Of a stretch of DNA of 64,000 bases, positions 55,398-63,653 are shown piece by piece. The notes beneath the pieces are model-generated. The model saw only the letters and a program-made list of their open reading frames with translations, did not search any database and had not been told where the DNA came from. The position numbers were made by a program, and so were the translations under genes. This stretch comes from Pyruvatibacter mobilis. Lineage in GTDB: Bacteria; Pseudomonadota; Alphaproteobacteria; CGMCC-115125. Positions within the stretch are counted from its first letter, which is position 1. The number at the start of each line of letters is the position of its first letter. The DNA lies in the NCBI RefSeq assembly GCF_012848855.1, contig NZ_CP051630.1:3141501-3205500 (forward strand), in the 5' to 3' direction.

Positions 55398-56210
55398 ATG
55401 AGCCAGCACTGGACGCTCGACGATATCGATTGGCAGGCCTTCGACGCCGCCAAGGTCGATGCCGACCTCCTGCGTACGGTGAAGGCCGCCTCGCTGGTGG
55501 AGGCCAATGCGCCTGACTATGTGAGCTATCTCAGCGTCGTTTTCGCCGATGACCCGGCCATGCTCGACGAGCTGGAACGCTGGGGTGCGGAGGAAGAGCA
55601 GCACGGGGCAGCCCTTGCGCGCTGGGCCGAGCTTGCCGATCCCGGTTTCTCCTTCGACAAGGCTCTCAAGGAGTTCCAGGACGGCTATTCCATTCCGCAG
55701 GATGTGGAAGAATCAACGCGCGGCAGCCGCGGCGGTGAGTTGCTCGCGCGCTGCGTGGTTGAGACGGGCACGTCGTCATTTTATTCCGCCATCCGCGATG
55801 CCAGTGATGAGCCGGTGCTGAAGGAAATCGCAGGCCGCCTCGCCCGTGATGAGTTCAATCACTACAAGCTCTTCTACGACCACTTCCAGCGCTACGAAAC
55901 GGATGTGCCGTCCAAGCTGCGCCGGCTGAAGATCGCTCTCGGGCGTGTCAGCGAGGCGGACGATGATGAGCTGTCCTATGCCTATTACTGCGCAAACCGT
56001 CCGAACGCGGATTATGACCGAGAGGGCTGCGCCAAGGCCTACCAGGCCCGCGCGCTTGGCCTGTACCAGCGCCGCCACACTGACAGGCTTGTTGCGATGA
56101 TTGCCAATGCCTGCGGCATCCGTATCGGCCCGCGGGTGGCCAAGCCCCTGACCTCGGTCGTCTGGTGGGGCTTTTCGACCCACGCCAAGCGGTTGGCTGA
56201 CGCAGCCTGA
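55398..56210 (+). CDS. Ferritin-like di-iron protein
   Basis: A 270-residue protein whose first 180 residues look like a four-helix bundle with di-iron ligands: Glu in KAASLVEANAPDYVSYL, ExxH in GAEEEQHGAALARW, Glu in CVVETGTSSFYSAI and ExxH in ARDEFNHYKLFYDHF. This spacing matches rubrerythrin- or acyl-ACP-desaturase-like ferritin superfamily proteins. The C-terminal region is basic and aromatic and unassigned. It has its own start after the atp terminator. Iron storage, an oxidase or a peroxidase role are all possible. Confidence 0.82.
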   Translation: MSQHWTLDDIDWQAFDAAKVDADLLRTVKAASLVEANAPDYVSYLSVVFADDPAMLDELERWGAEEEQHGAALARWAELADPGFSFDKALKEFQDGYSIPQDVEESTRGSRGGELLARCVVETGTSSFYSAIRDASDEPVLKEIAGRLARDEFNHYKLFYDHFQRYETDVPSKLRRLKIALGRVSEADDDELSYAYYCANRPNADYDREGCAKAYQARALGLYQRRHTDRLVAMIANACGIRIGPRVAKPLTSVVWWGFSTHAKRLADAA

Positions 56211-56231
56211 CGGTAACGCGCGGGCGGGGAG

Positions 56232-56720
56232 TTACTTCCCCGTCAGATGGGCGAAAGCCTCTATCACTTGCTCATAGACCGGGCGCTTGAACTCGATGAT
56301 GAGGTCGGGCAGCACCTGGGCATCTTCCCAGCGCCAGGCATCGAACTCGTCGTCCTCGGCCTGTGACAGATCGATCTCGTCATCGCTGCCGAGATAGCGC
56401 ATGGCGAACCATTTCTGCTTCTGGCCGCAATATTTGCCTTTCAGCGCTTTGCCCAGCAGATGCGCCGGCAGGTCGTAACTGAACCATCCATCGCTTTCCC
56501 CGATGACGTCCACCTGGGAAATGCCGGTCTCTTCCTCAAGCTCACGCAAGGCTGCGGGCAGCGGGTCCTCGCCCGCGTCTATACCGCCCTGGGGCATTTG
56601 CCAGGAGCCGGGCTCGTCCTGTTGCACCACCCGGTCCACGGCCCTGCGGCCGATCCAGACCTTTCCGTCCTTGTTGAGCAGCATGATGCCCACGCAGGGG
56701 CGGTAGGGAAGAGACGTCAT
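56232..56720 (-). CDS. rppH: RNA pyrophosphohydrolase
   Basis: A 162-residue Nudix hydrolase that removes pyrophosphate from the 5' end of mRNA and so starts decay. PYRPCVGIMLLNKDGKVWIG is the RppH start and the Nudix box GGIDAGEDPLPAALRELEEE ends with TGI. YCGQKQKWFAMRYLG is also diagnostic. I chose ATG 56720; the longer frame runs into the upstream gene. It follows the deacetylase gene by 37 bases and converges on the ferritin-like gene. Confidence 0.95.
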   Translation of the reverse strand: MTSLPYRPCVGIMLLNKDGKVWIGRRAVDRVVQQDEPGSWQMPQGGIDAGEDPLPAALRELEEETGISQVDVIGESDGWFSYDLPAHLLGKALKGKYCGQKQKWFAMRYLGSDDEIDLSQAEDDEFDAWRWEDAQVLPDLIIEFKRPVYEQVIEAFAHLTGK

Positions 56721-56757
56721 GCAGGAGGCCCCGGGTCGGGTGTACGCGGAAGGGTGC

Positions 56758-57987
56758 TCAGCGGTCTGCCAGCACCGCGGAGACTGGTACCAGATCAATG
56801 CCCTTGGCATCCAGTTTTTCAGCCCACATGGCAACGCGTTCCACGGTAACGGGAAGGGCGGTGCCTATGCCCAGCGCCATGCCGGACTGGCGCGCGCTGT
56901 CCTCCAGCTCCTTCAGGGCCTGGTCAATCTGGCGCGGTGACTTCGTTGCGTCGATTACCTGGCTCCCCCTGGCCCAGTCGAAGCCTGCTTCCGGAACGCT
57001 TTCCACGGTAGCACTGCGGACCGTGCTCCCGGTGTCGATGAAGCCAAGGCCCCGCAGCTTGAGGGCGGTGAGGATGGGCGACAGAGCGTCTGTTTCAGAG
57101 AGGAAGCGGCCACCCTGGCGGTTGACGGTAGCGAAATATCCGGTGCCGCGCGCCAGCAGCCATTCCAGGCGCTTGCGATTGGCGTCTTCCGGCAGGCTCG
57201 TCAGCAGGGTGTAGGGGCCGGGATCATTGTCAGGATAGTTGAACGGCTCCATGGGAAGCTCGAGCACCACTTCATGTCCGTCGACGCGGGCGGCATTGAT
57301 CTGGTTCTGCAGGTCACCGGAATAGGGTGTGAAGCCCAGCGAGATGTCCGCTGGAAGCTGCTCCAGTGCGCGCTCGGCAAAGGTGCGGTTGAGGCCGAAA
57401 CCCGTGATCAGGATCGCCACGCGCGGCCGGGCTTCGACCCCGGTGGCAGGCTTGGTGAAGGGCCGTGCGTAGCTTGCAACAGCACGGGCGCCATCGCCGC
57501 TGATAATCGGCAGAAGGCCGTTGTCAGTTTCTTCGAACAGGCCCGCGATCGGTGCCTCGCGCAGGGGCGCGCCTAGGGGCAGCGGCTCCAGGCTGCCGAT
57601 CTCCTGCAGGCCACCTGGTTCAGCAGATGCGTCAGCCGTGTCTCCGGGTTCTGCCGCGTCCTGCGCAGCCACCACCACTGGCTCATCGGGCGGCGGTGCC
57701 GTGTCAGTCGGCGGCGTGTCCGTGCCATCCAGCACCTGGGGAGGCGGCGGGGCGGTCACCGTATCGCCGCTCAGGATGGTGCGGCCCCCGCCGCCTTCGG
57801 TGTTGAGGGGCACCACGAATTGTCCCGGCTGCGGGCCACCCGTAAAGGACAGCCAGACCAGCAGGCCGCCGATGATCACCGCCAGCGTGAAAACGGCGAT
57901 GGCGAGCGGGTTGAGGCGGCTGCGCGGGGCATCCGTCTCGTCGCTGGCGGTTTCGGCCGGATCGGTGTCGGGGGATAAGGCGGTCAT
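56758..57987 (-). CDS. Divergent polysaccharide deacetylase family protein
   Basis: A 409-residue protein with one N-terminal transmembrane helix (LAIAVFTLAVIIGGLLVWLSF), a Pro/Thr/Asp-rich periplasmic linker (about 70-150), and a C-terminal YibQ/DUF610-type domain: RPRVAILITGFGLNRTFAE, LPADISLGFTPYSGDLQ, VVLELPMEPFNYPDNDPGP and GLGFIDTGSTVRS. The ctpA-deacetylase-rppH order is common in alphaproteobacteria. A cell-envelope glycan role is likely, but the substrate is not known. Confidence 0.9.
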   Translation of the reverse strand: MTALSPDTDPAETASDETDAPRSRLNPLAIAVFTLAVIIGGLLVWLSFTGGPQPGQFVVPLNTEGGGGRTILSGDTVTAPPPPQVLDGTDTPPTDTAPPPDEPVVVAAQDAAEPGDTADASAEPGGLQEIGSLEPLPLGAPLREAPIAGLFEETDNGLLPIISGDGARAVASYARPFTKPATGVEARPRVAILITGFGLNRTFAERALEQLPADISLGFTPYSGDLQNQINAARVDGHEVVLELPMEPFNYPDNDPGPYTLLTSLPEDANRKRLEWLLARGTGYFATVNRQGGRFLSETDALSPILTALKLRGLGFIDTGSTVRSATVESVPEAGFDWARGSQVIDATKSPRQIDQALKELEDSARQSGMALGIGTALPVTVERVAMWAEKLDAKGIDLVPVSAVLADR

Positions 57988-58130
57988 CTGCCTGAAAAGA
58001 AATGGGTGAGCAATCAGGTGGGCTTACGCGGAAACTGACCCTGCCGGGAGAATAACCCGAACACGCGTGCTGGCATAAGGGCTTGTCCCGTCAAGGTCCA
58101 GTCTGCCGGTGGCCGGCGCTGCAAAAGCAA

Positions 58131-58163
58131 CGGCCCCGCGTGACATTTCTGTCAGCGGGGCCG
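58131..58163 (-). terminator. Intrinsic terminator of ctpA
   Basis: CGGCCCCGC-x-TGACA pairs with TGTCA-GCGGGGCCG across a TTTC loop, giving a 14-bp stem with one bulged base. On the minus strand it is followed by TTGCTTTTGC. It lies 40 bases after the ctpA stop. Confidence 0.8.
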
Positions 58164-58202
58164 CGTTTGATGAACGGATTGTCAGGCTGTGAGCCTACCC
58201 TC

Positions 58203-59540
58203 CTAGTTGGGGATCGGCTCCATGGCACCGGACGTGCCTGCCTTGGCCGTCGGCGTTGCCGCCGGGTTGTTGCGGTCGAAGCTGCGCTTGCCGAGCACGA
58301 GGTCACGGCCATAGATCAGCTGTAAATCGTCCTTCGGGTCTTCCGGCACGTAGGCGGAGGATCCACCCTTTTCGTCGTCATCGTCCCCGGCAAGATGGCC
58401 TGCGAGGCCTGCTTCGCCCGTGGTGCGGATGTCCTTGTCCTCTTCGACGTTCTGCTCGACCTTCACGTCCGGCGCGATGCCCTTGGCCTGGATCGACCGG
58501 CCGGCAGGGGTGTAATAGCGCGCCGTGGTGAGGCGGATGGCACCGTCGGAGCCAAGCGGAATGATGGTCTGGACGGACCCCTTGCCGAAGGAACGGGTGC
58601 CGATGACAACGCCGCGCTCGTGATCCTGCAGCGCACCTGCAACGATCTCCGATGCTGAGGCGGAGCCGCCATTGACCAGCACCACAACGGGCTTGCCGTT
58701 GGCGAGGTCGCCGGGCCGTGAATTGTAGCGCTGGGTATCTTCCGGATAGCGGCCGCGGGTGGACACCACTTCGCCCTGCTCTAGGAAGATGTCAGACACT
58801 TCGATGGCCTGATCCAGGAGACCGCCCGGGTTGTTGCGAAGGTCGAGCACGTAGCCCGGCACATCCGCCATGTCCTTCAGGGCCGCGCGCACGCCGTCGG
58901 CGGTCTGCTCGTTGAAGGTGGTGATGCGGATATAGCCCACACCGTTGTCGCGCTTGTAGCGCACCGACTTGATGCGGATGATATCGCGCACGATGGTTAC
59001 GTCGAAGGCCTCGGTCTTGCCCTCGCGCACCACGGTAACTGTAATGGGTGCGTTGACCGGCCCGCGCATCTTCTCGACCGCTTCGGAAAGGGTCAGGCCG
59101 AGCACCGGGTCGCCGTCGAGATGGGTGATCAGGTCATTGGCCTGGAGGCCCGCCTTGTCAGCCGGGGTGTCGTCGATCGGCGCCACCACCTTCACAAAGC
59201 CCTCTTCCATGGTGACCTCGATCCCGAGGCCACCAAACTCGCCGCGGGTCTGCACCTGCATGTCGCGGAAGGTCTTGGGGTTGAGGTAGCTCGAATGCGG
59301 GTCCAGCGAGGTCAGCATGCCGTTGATGGCATTGTCGATCAGTTCGCTGTCGACAGGCTCTTCCACATAGTCAGCGCGGACGCGTTCGAACACGTCCCCG
59401 AAAAGGTCAAGCTGCCGGTAGGTTTCGGAGCTGGCTGCTTCCGCACCGCCGCGGGAGGGACCGGCATCCAACGCAAAAACACCCACAAGAGCGAGGCTCA
59501 CAAGGCCCGCTGCTCCTGCAATCACCGTCCGGTGCATCAT
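58203..59540 (-). CDS. ctpA: Carboxy-terminal processing protease, S41 family
   Basis: A 445-residue periplasmic protease with an N-terminal signal/anchor (TVIAGAAGLVSLALVGVFAL), a PDZ domain (GLGIEVTMEEGFVKVVAPID) and the Ser/Lys catalytic domain: YVLDLRNNPGGLLDQAIEV, serine in LVNGGSASASEIVAGAL, lysine in RSFGKGSVQTIIPL. It lies 97 bases after the EnvC-like gene. Such proteases trim envelope proteins and, with LytM partners, control peptidoglycan hydrolases. Confidence 0.96.
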   Translation of the reverse strand: MMHRTVIAGAAGLVSLALVGVFALDAGPSRGGAEAASSETYRQLDLFGDVFERVRADYVEEPVDSELIDNAINGMLTSLDPHSSYLNPKTFRDMQVQTRGEFGGLGIEVTMEEGFVKVVAPIDDTPADKAGLQANDLITHLDGDPVLGLTLSEAVEKMRGPVNAPITVTVVREGKTEAFDVTIVRDIIRIKSVRYKRDNGVGYIRITTFNEQTADGVRAALKDMADVPGYVLDLRNNPGGLLDQAIEVSDIFLEQGEVVSTRGRYPEDTQRYNSRPGDLANGKPVVVLVNGGSASASEIVAGALQDHERGVVIGTRSFGKGSVQTIIPLGSDGAIRLTTARYYTPAGRSIQAKGIAPDVKVEQNVEEDKDIRTTGEAGLAGHLAGDDDDEKGGSSAYVPEDPKDDLQLIYGRDLVLGKRSFDRNNPAATPTAKAGTSGAMEPIPN

Positions 59541-59637
59541 AAGCTACCCTTTGTCTTCCTGTCCGGCCGGCATGCCGGAATGGCCGCCGCCTCTTGCGCA
59601 TACAGTTCCGCCGAAATGTGGCCACCCGAAGATGGGC

Positions 59638-60912
59638 TCAGGCCGGACGGGACGCAAATCTGATCCACGGTGCCGGATCGATGGGGGCACCGTCTTTTCG
59701 CAGTTCAATATAGAGCAGCGGGCCGCGGCTGGCATCCCCGGCGGTTCCTCTGCCCGTTCTGGGGCCCTGTCCGGTCTTGGCGGCTTGTTCGGGGAGCCGT
59801 CCGACGGGTTCCCCGGCAAGCACCTGCTGGCCCGGTGTCGCATAAATCTCCGCCAGGCCGGCCAGGACGATAAGGTAATTGTCGCCCGGTGTGATTATCA
59901 ACACGTTGCCATAGCTGCGAAACGGGCCCGCAAACACGATTTCGGCATCCGCGGGGCTTACGACCTGGGCACGCGGGCGCCCCTCAAGGCTCAGTCCCTG
60001 TATCTCGTCACCACTCAGATCCTCTGCCCCGAAGGCCCGCACTATGCGCCCGGAGGCCGGGCTGCGCAGATGGCCGCGCAGGCTGGCAAAATCCGGCCGT
60101 ACGGCTTCCTCAGCCAGATCGGGTGTCAGGGCCGCCACGGTCGGCACGTCGCGTTCAAGCCCGCCCAGAAGGTCACGCAGGGACTTGGCGCGCCCGGCGA
60201 GGCTTGCATAGCGTTCAGCTGCGCGTCTGGCGTCCGCCGTCGTCACCAGCTCTTCTTCGCGCTTTGCCACCAGCAATTCGTCAATCCGGCGTTGTTCGGC
60301 CTCCAGGGCTTCTGCATCCCGGGCCAGTTGGCGGCTTTCTGCCTCAATGGTGCGGGTGAGATCGTCGAGGGCGCGGATCTGGGCCGAGATTTCGTCGGCT
60401 ACCGATTTGAGTTCCGGCACCAGCGTACCCAGAAGGATGGCCCCGCGGGCAGCTGAGAGAGCATCCTGCGGGTTCACCAGCAGGGCCGGCGGCGGGTCCA
60501 AGTCGAGGCGCTGCAGGGCGGCGAGGGCTTCCACGAGCTGTTCCCGCCGGGCGGCCAGGATGGCCTCGCTAACGGCGCGGGCAGCGGTCAGGCCATCAAG
60601 ATGTCCGGCCCGGTCGGCAATCGCGCTTTCAAGCGCCTGAGCGCGGTCACCGGCCGCCACCAGTTGCTCCTGCAACTGGCGGACAATGCGGGCGGCGGCG
60701 CGGGCACGTGTCTGTGCCTCATCGCGGGAGATCTCCGCCCCGTCCAGGGCGCGCTCCACTTCCAGCAGTTCTTCAGCCTGGCTGGGATCGACGCGGGTTT
60801 CCTGCGCCGGGGCAGCCAGTGCCAGGAACGGAAGCAGGATGAGTGCCCCCAGCACGCGCAAGGGGGCGGGGTGTCCCGCAATCCGGACCCGTCCCCGTTC
60901 AGGATGCCGCAT
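59638..60912 (-). CDS. EnvC-like murein hydrolase activator with degenerate LytM domain
   Basis: A 424-residue periplasmic protein: signal peptide (VLGALILLPFLALAAPA), a long coiled coil (about 35-260, e.g. AEELLEVERALDGAEIS), and a C-terminal M23/LytM fold (GRIVRAFGAEDLSGDEIQ, YGNVLIITPGDNYLIVLAGL, LLYIELRKDGAPIDPAPW). The zinc-binding histidines of active LytM enzymes are replaced, as in E. coli EnvC, so it should activate amidases instead of cutting peptidoglycan. Its start overlaps the end of the GpmI-like gene by 14 bases, implying coupled translation. Confidence 0.9.
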   Translation of the reverse strand: MRHPERGRVRIAGHPAPLRVLGALILLPFLALAAPAQETRVDPSQAEELLEVERALDGAEISRDEAQTRARAAARIVRQLQEQLVAAGDRAQALESAIADRAGHLDGLTAARAVSEAILAARREQLVEALAALQRLDLDPPPALLVNPQDALSAARGAILLGTLVPELKSVADEISAQIRALDDLTRTIEAESRQLARDAEALEAEQRRIDELLVAKREEELVTTADARRAAERYASLAGRAKSLRDLLGGLERDVPTVAALTPDLAEEAVRPDFASLRGHLRSPASGRIVRAFGAEDLSGDEIQGLSLEGRPRAQVVSPADAEIVFAGPFRSYGNVLIITPGDNYLIVLAGLAEIYATPGQQVLAGEPVGRLPEQAAKTGQGPRTGRGTAGDASRGPLLYIELRKDGAPIDPAPWIRFASRPA

Positions 60913-62449
60913 CCAGCCCCTCCGGCAGCGTCAGTAACGGCGTCGATATGCCGCCAGTGTCCCGGTGCGGCATGACCTCCAGCGGCAGGCCGGCCAGTGC
61001 CAGCAGGGTGGGTGCCACATTGGCAAGGGTGCCGGTTGCAAGGGGCGTCTCCTGCGTCACCGCACCGCCATGGATCAGCAAGGGCAGGGCGCTGGCGGCG
61101 GCAAGGCTCGTGTCGGTGCCCATGGCGACGAGGGTACCGCCGCGGCGTTCGAGAATGGCCGCAAGGCGGCCCAACGCCTTGTCCTGCTGCTCGACAATGC
61201 GGCGGGCTGCCGAGCCCGAAGCCATGGTGCCCAGACTGCGGGCTGAGGCGGGCACGCCGCCCAGCAGGGCAAAGATCACATCGGTTTCACCCTGCTTGAT
61301 CCATTGGACCGCAGCATCCGCCACATCAAGGGCCGTGGGCGCCGGGACAGCGCGGCTGGCGGCGAGGCGGCAGCCCTCCATGCTTTCCGCCCACAGGCCG
61401 TGCTGGGCCTGCGGCACAGCCATGGCGACGGTGAGGCCTGCATCGCGCAGCACGGATGGCAGGCGGGGCTGAAGGGGCTCAAGCGTCAGCAAGGGCTGCA
61501 ACGCCGCAGCGCGGCTTGCAGGCAGGGACGGCGGTGCTGACTGGGTCCAGCCGATCACGCGGCGACAGGCAGACAGGGTCACGGGGCGGCTTGCCGGAAT
61601 GGTAAGGCCGCCTTCCGGCAGCAGGGTGCGCAGGAGCGGCGTCATGCCTTCGGCCTGCGGATGCAGCACCAACAGCGCATCATCACCGCGCATGCCGGGA
61701 TAGGCGATGTCCGCCATCGGGGTGATGTCGCCATCATTGATGCCGCCCCGGTTCTGCGCATCGATGAACTGCCCGAGACCGTCGCGGGTCTGCGGGTCTG
61801 CGTCCACCATTGCGTTGCGCACGAGGGCCAGCGCCTTGTCGTCCGCGGTGCTATCGAGGGCAAAGGCACGGCCGGAGATGGTGGCGAACTGAACGCCCTC
61901 GACGCCGGCCACATCTTCGCGGAACTCGTGCATGGCCTTGAGGGCCGCATCGGGGGCACTGTCTCGTCCGTCCAGGATCGCGTGCACCCAGACGCGGATG
62001 CCTTCATAGGCAAGCGTCGCGGCAATGCGGGCGGCATGGGCCGTAAACCCCTCGATGCCCGAAGGTGTCAGGCAGCAAAGAAGGTGACAATCACCGCCGA
62101 TACGGCTGAGGTCATGGGCGAAGGCGCTGAACCCCCGATCCGCCATCAGCCCGCCATCCGCACGCATCAGCGCGTCGAGGCGGGCGCGGGGGTCCTGAGG
62201 CTCCTGGCCTTCAGCGATGGCGGTGAGGCCGGTTGCCAGGCTTGCGGGCACAGGGGCTGGGGTCAGGGTGGTTGCCGCGGCTCTGCGTGCCAGGCGGTTG
62301 AAGGCCGGTGTGCGGGCACTGAAGGCAGGCAGGCGCGCATCCGCTGCGCCCGCGCCCCATCCCTGGAGCAACGCAATTACGAGCGGACGCGCGGGCCCGT
62401 CCTCTACGGACCCGGAGCCGCCTTGTCTGGATCGGCCGAAAAGTCTCAT
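60899..62449 (-). CDS. Degenerate phosphoglycerate mutase homologue (GpmI-like, probably inactive)
   Basis: An uninterrupted 516-residue protein with the length and landmarks of 2,3-bisphosphoglycerate-independent phosphoglycerate mutase: VWVHAILDGRDSAPDAALKA and FATISGRAFALDS remain. But LDGWG is LLQGWG (Q29 for the metal-binding Asp), the GNSEVGH motif with the phosphorylated serine is absent, GGVHSH reads SGIEGF, NFRxDRAR reads LHPQAEGMTP, AETEKYAH reads VPQAQHGL, and NPDMVGHTG and TADHGN are missing. It is therefore unlikely to be a mutase. The place between rlmH and envC is that of a normal gpmI in relatives. It may be a repurposed envelope-linked pseudoenzyme. Confidence 0.8.
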   Translation of the reverse strand: MRLFGRSRQGGSGSVEDGPARPLVIALLQGWGAGAADARLPAFSARTPAFNRLARRAAATTLTPAPVPASLATGLTAIAEGQEPQDPRARLDALMRADGGLMADRGFSAFAHDLSRIGGDCHLLCCLTPSGIEGFTAHAARIAATLAYEGIRVWVHAILDGRDSAPDAALKAMHEFREDVAGVEGVQFATISGRAFALDSTADDKALALVRNAMVDADPQTRDGLGQFIDAQNRGGINDGDITPMADIAYPGMRGDDALLVLHPQAEGMTPLLRTLLPEGGLTIPASRPVTLSACRRVIGWTQSAPPSLPASRAAALQPLLTLEPLQPRLPSVLRDAGLTVAMAVPQAQHGLWAESMEGCRLAASRAVPAPTALDVADAAVQWIKQGETDVIFALLGGVPASARSLGTMASGSAARRIVEQQDKALGRLAAILERRGGTLVAMGTDTSLAAASALPLLIHGGAVTQETPLATGTLANVAPTLLALAGLPLEVMPHRDTGGISTPLLTLPEGLDAAS

Positions 62450-62506
62450 TGGTTATGGTGATGCGGATGTGCGGCGCTGCCCTGTGCGGCGCCGACTCAC
62501 TTTTCA

Positions 62507-62971
62507 TCAATCGCGATGATAGGGGTGGCGGGAAAGAATGGATATGGCCCTGTATATCTGTTCGAGCAGCATGATCCTTGCCAGCATATGCGGCCATGTC
62601 ATGGCGCTGAGCGACAGTTTTGCCCGGGCCCTGTCCAGTACCGCACGGCCATGCCCGTCCGCCCCGCCTATCAGGAAGGCGATGTCGCGGTTGCCGTCAT
62701 CCTTGAGCGTATCGAGCCAGGCGGCGAAGTCGCGGCTGGATTTCTGGCCGCCATGCTCGTCCATGGCGATGATCACGGCATTGTCCGGCACAGCCGCCAG
62801 AAGCGCTTCGGCCTCCTGGTCGCTGTCTTTCCGGGCCTCCAGTTCGATGACCGAGACATCGGTGATGCCGAGATTGCGGCCCTGCGTGGTGGCGCGGGCC
62901 AGGTACTCATCCGCCAGGGCGCGCTCGTTCTTGTCGCGCATGCGCCCTATGGCGCAAACGGTGATGCGCAT
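62507..62971 (-). CDS. rlmH: 23S rRNA (pseudouridine1915-N3)-methyltransferase
   Basis: A 154-residue SPOUT methyltransferase that modifies pseudouridine 1915 in helix 69 of 23S rRNA. MRITVCAIGRMRD, the SAM-binding FLIGGADGHG and MTWPHMLARIMLLEQIYRAI with HPYHR at the end are diagnostic. ATG 62971 is preferred over a start eight codons upstream. It lies 72 bases after rsfS, its usual partner. Confidence 0.96.
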   Translation of the reverse strand: MRITVCAIGRMRDKNERALADEYLARATTQGRNLGITDVSVIELEARKDSDQEAEALLAAVPDNAVIIAMDEHGGQKSSRDFAAWLDTLKDDGNRDIAFLIGGADGHGRAVLDRARAKLSLSAMTWPHMLARIMLLEQIYRAISILSRHPYHRD

Positions 62972-63043
62972 TGAGGTCGTCTCACAGGCCCGCACGCGGT
63001 CATGCGGGCGCTCATGGCCTGCCGGGCGGGGCCGGCAGGATGG

Positions 63044-63430
63044 TCAGTTGGCCAGCTGGTCTTCCGGCATGTCAGAGGACCAGAGACGCTCGAGATTGTA
63101 AAACTCGCGCACCTCGGGCCTGAACACATGCACCACGATGTCACCGGCGTCGATCAGAACCCAATCGCAATGGGTCATGCCTTCGACGCGCGGAGACTTG
63201 CAGCCTGCCTTCTTGAAAGCCTCGACCAGGTAATCGGCTACCGAGCCCACATGGCGCTGTGACCGGCCGCTCGCGATGACCATGCCATCGGCGAGGGACG
63301 ATTTGCCTGCGAGATCTATGGAGACGATATCCTCGGCCTTGGTGTCTTCGAGACACGCAAGGGCGGCGTCGCGGAGCCGCTCGGACTGGTTTGATGTCAC
63401 GGAAGGTGACGGCGACTGTGTTTGTGGCAT
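63044..63430 (-). CDS. rsfS: Ribosome silencing factor RsfS
   Basis: A 128-residue protein of the Iojap family that binds L14 and blocks subunit joining. AEDIVSIDLAGKSSLADGMV, IASGRSQRHVGSVADYLVEA and WVLIDAGDIVVHVFRPEVRE followed by FYNLERLW are the family core. The usual upstream nadD is missing here; an EgtD-like gene occupies that side. Confidence 0.96.
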   Translation of the reverse strand: MPQTQSPSPSVTSNQSERLRDAALACLEDTKAEDIVSIDLAGKSSLADGMVIASGRSQRHVGSVADYLVEAFKKAGCKSPRVEGMTHCDWVLIDAGDIVVHVFRPEVREFYNLERLWSSDMPEDQLAN

Positions 63431-63653
63431 GGCGTTGTCCGCTGCCTCAACGGCCTCATGGCCGGCAAAGTCGATACTCAGGTGTCAGCTCCTGTCCTGT
63501 GGCCCTTCATACTCCTCCGGGCGAGTGTCGGCGGCCTGAAGGGCCGTGGCGTGAACCGAATCGTCTCTCGATCCGGTCCTCGCGGGCAGCATCGCCCGCT
63601 TGCATGAGGAGAATATGACGATCAGGCCCCGGATCGCAAATAGCTGAACCGGA

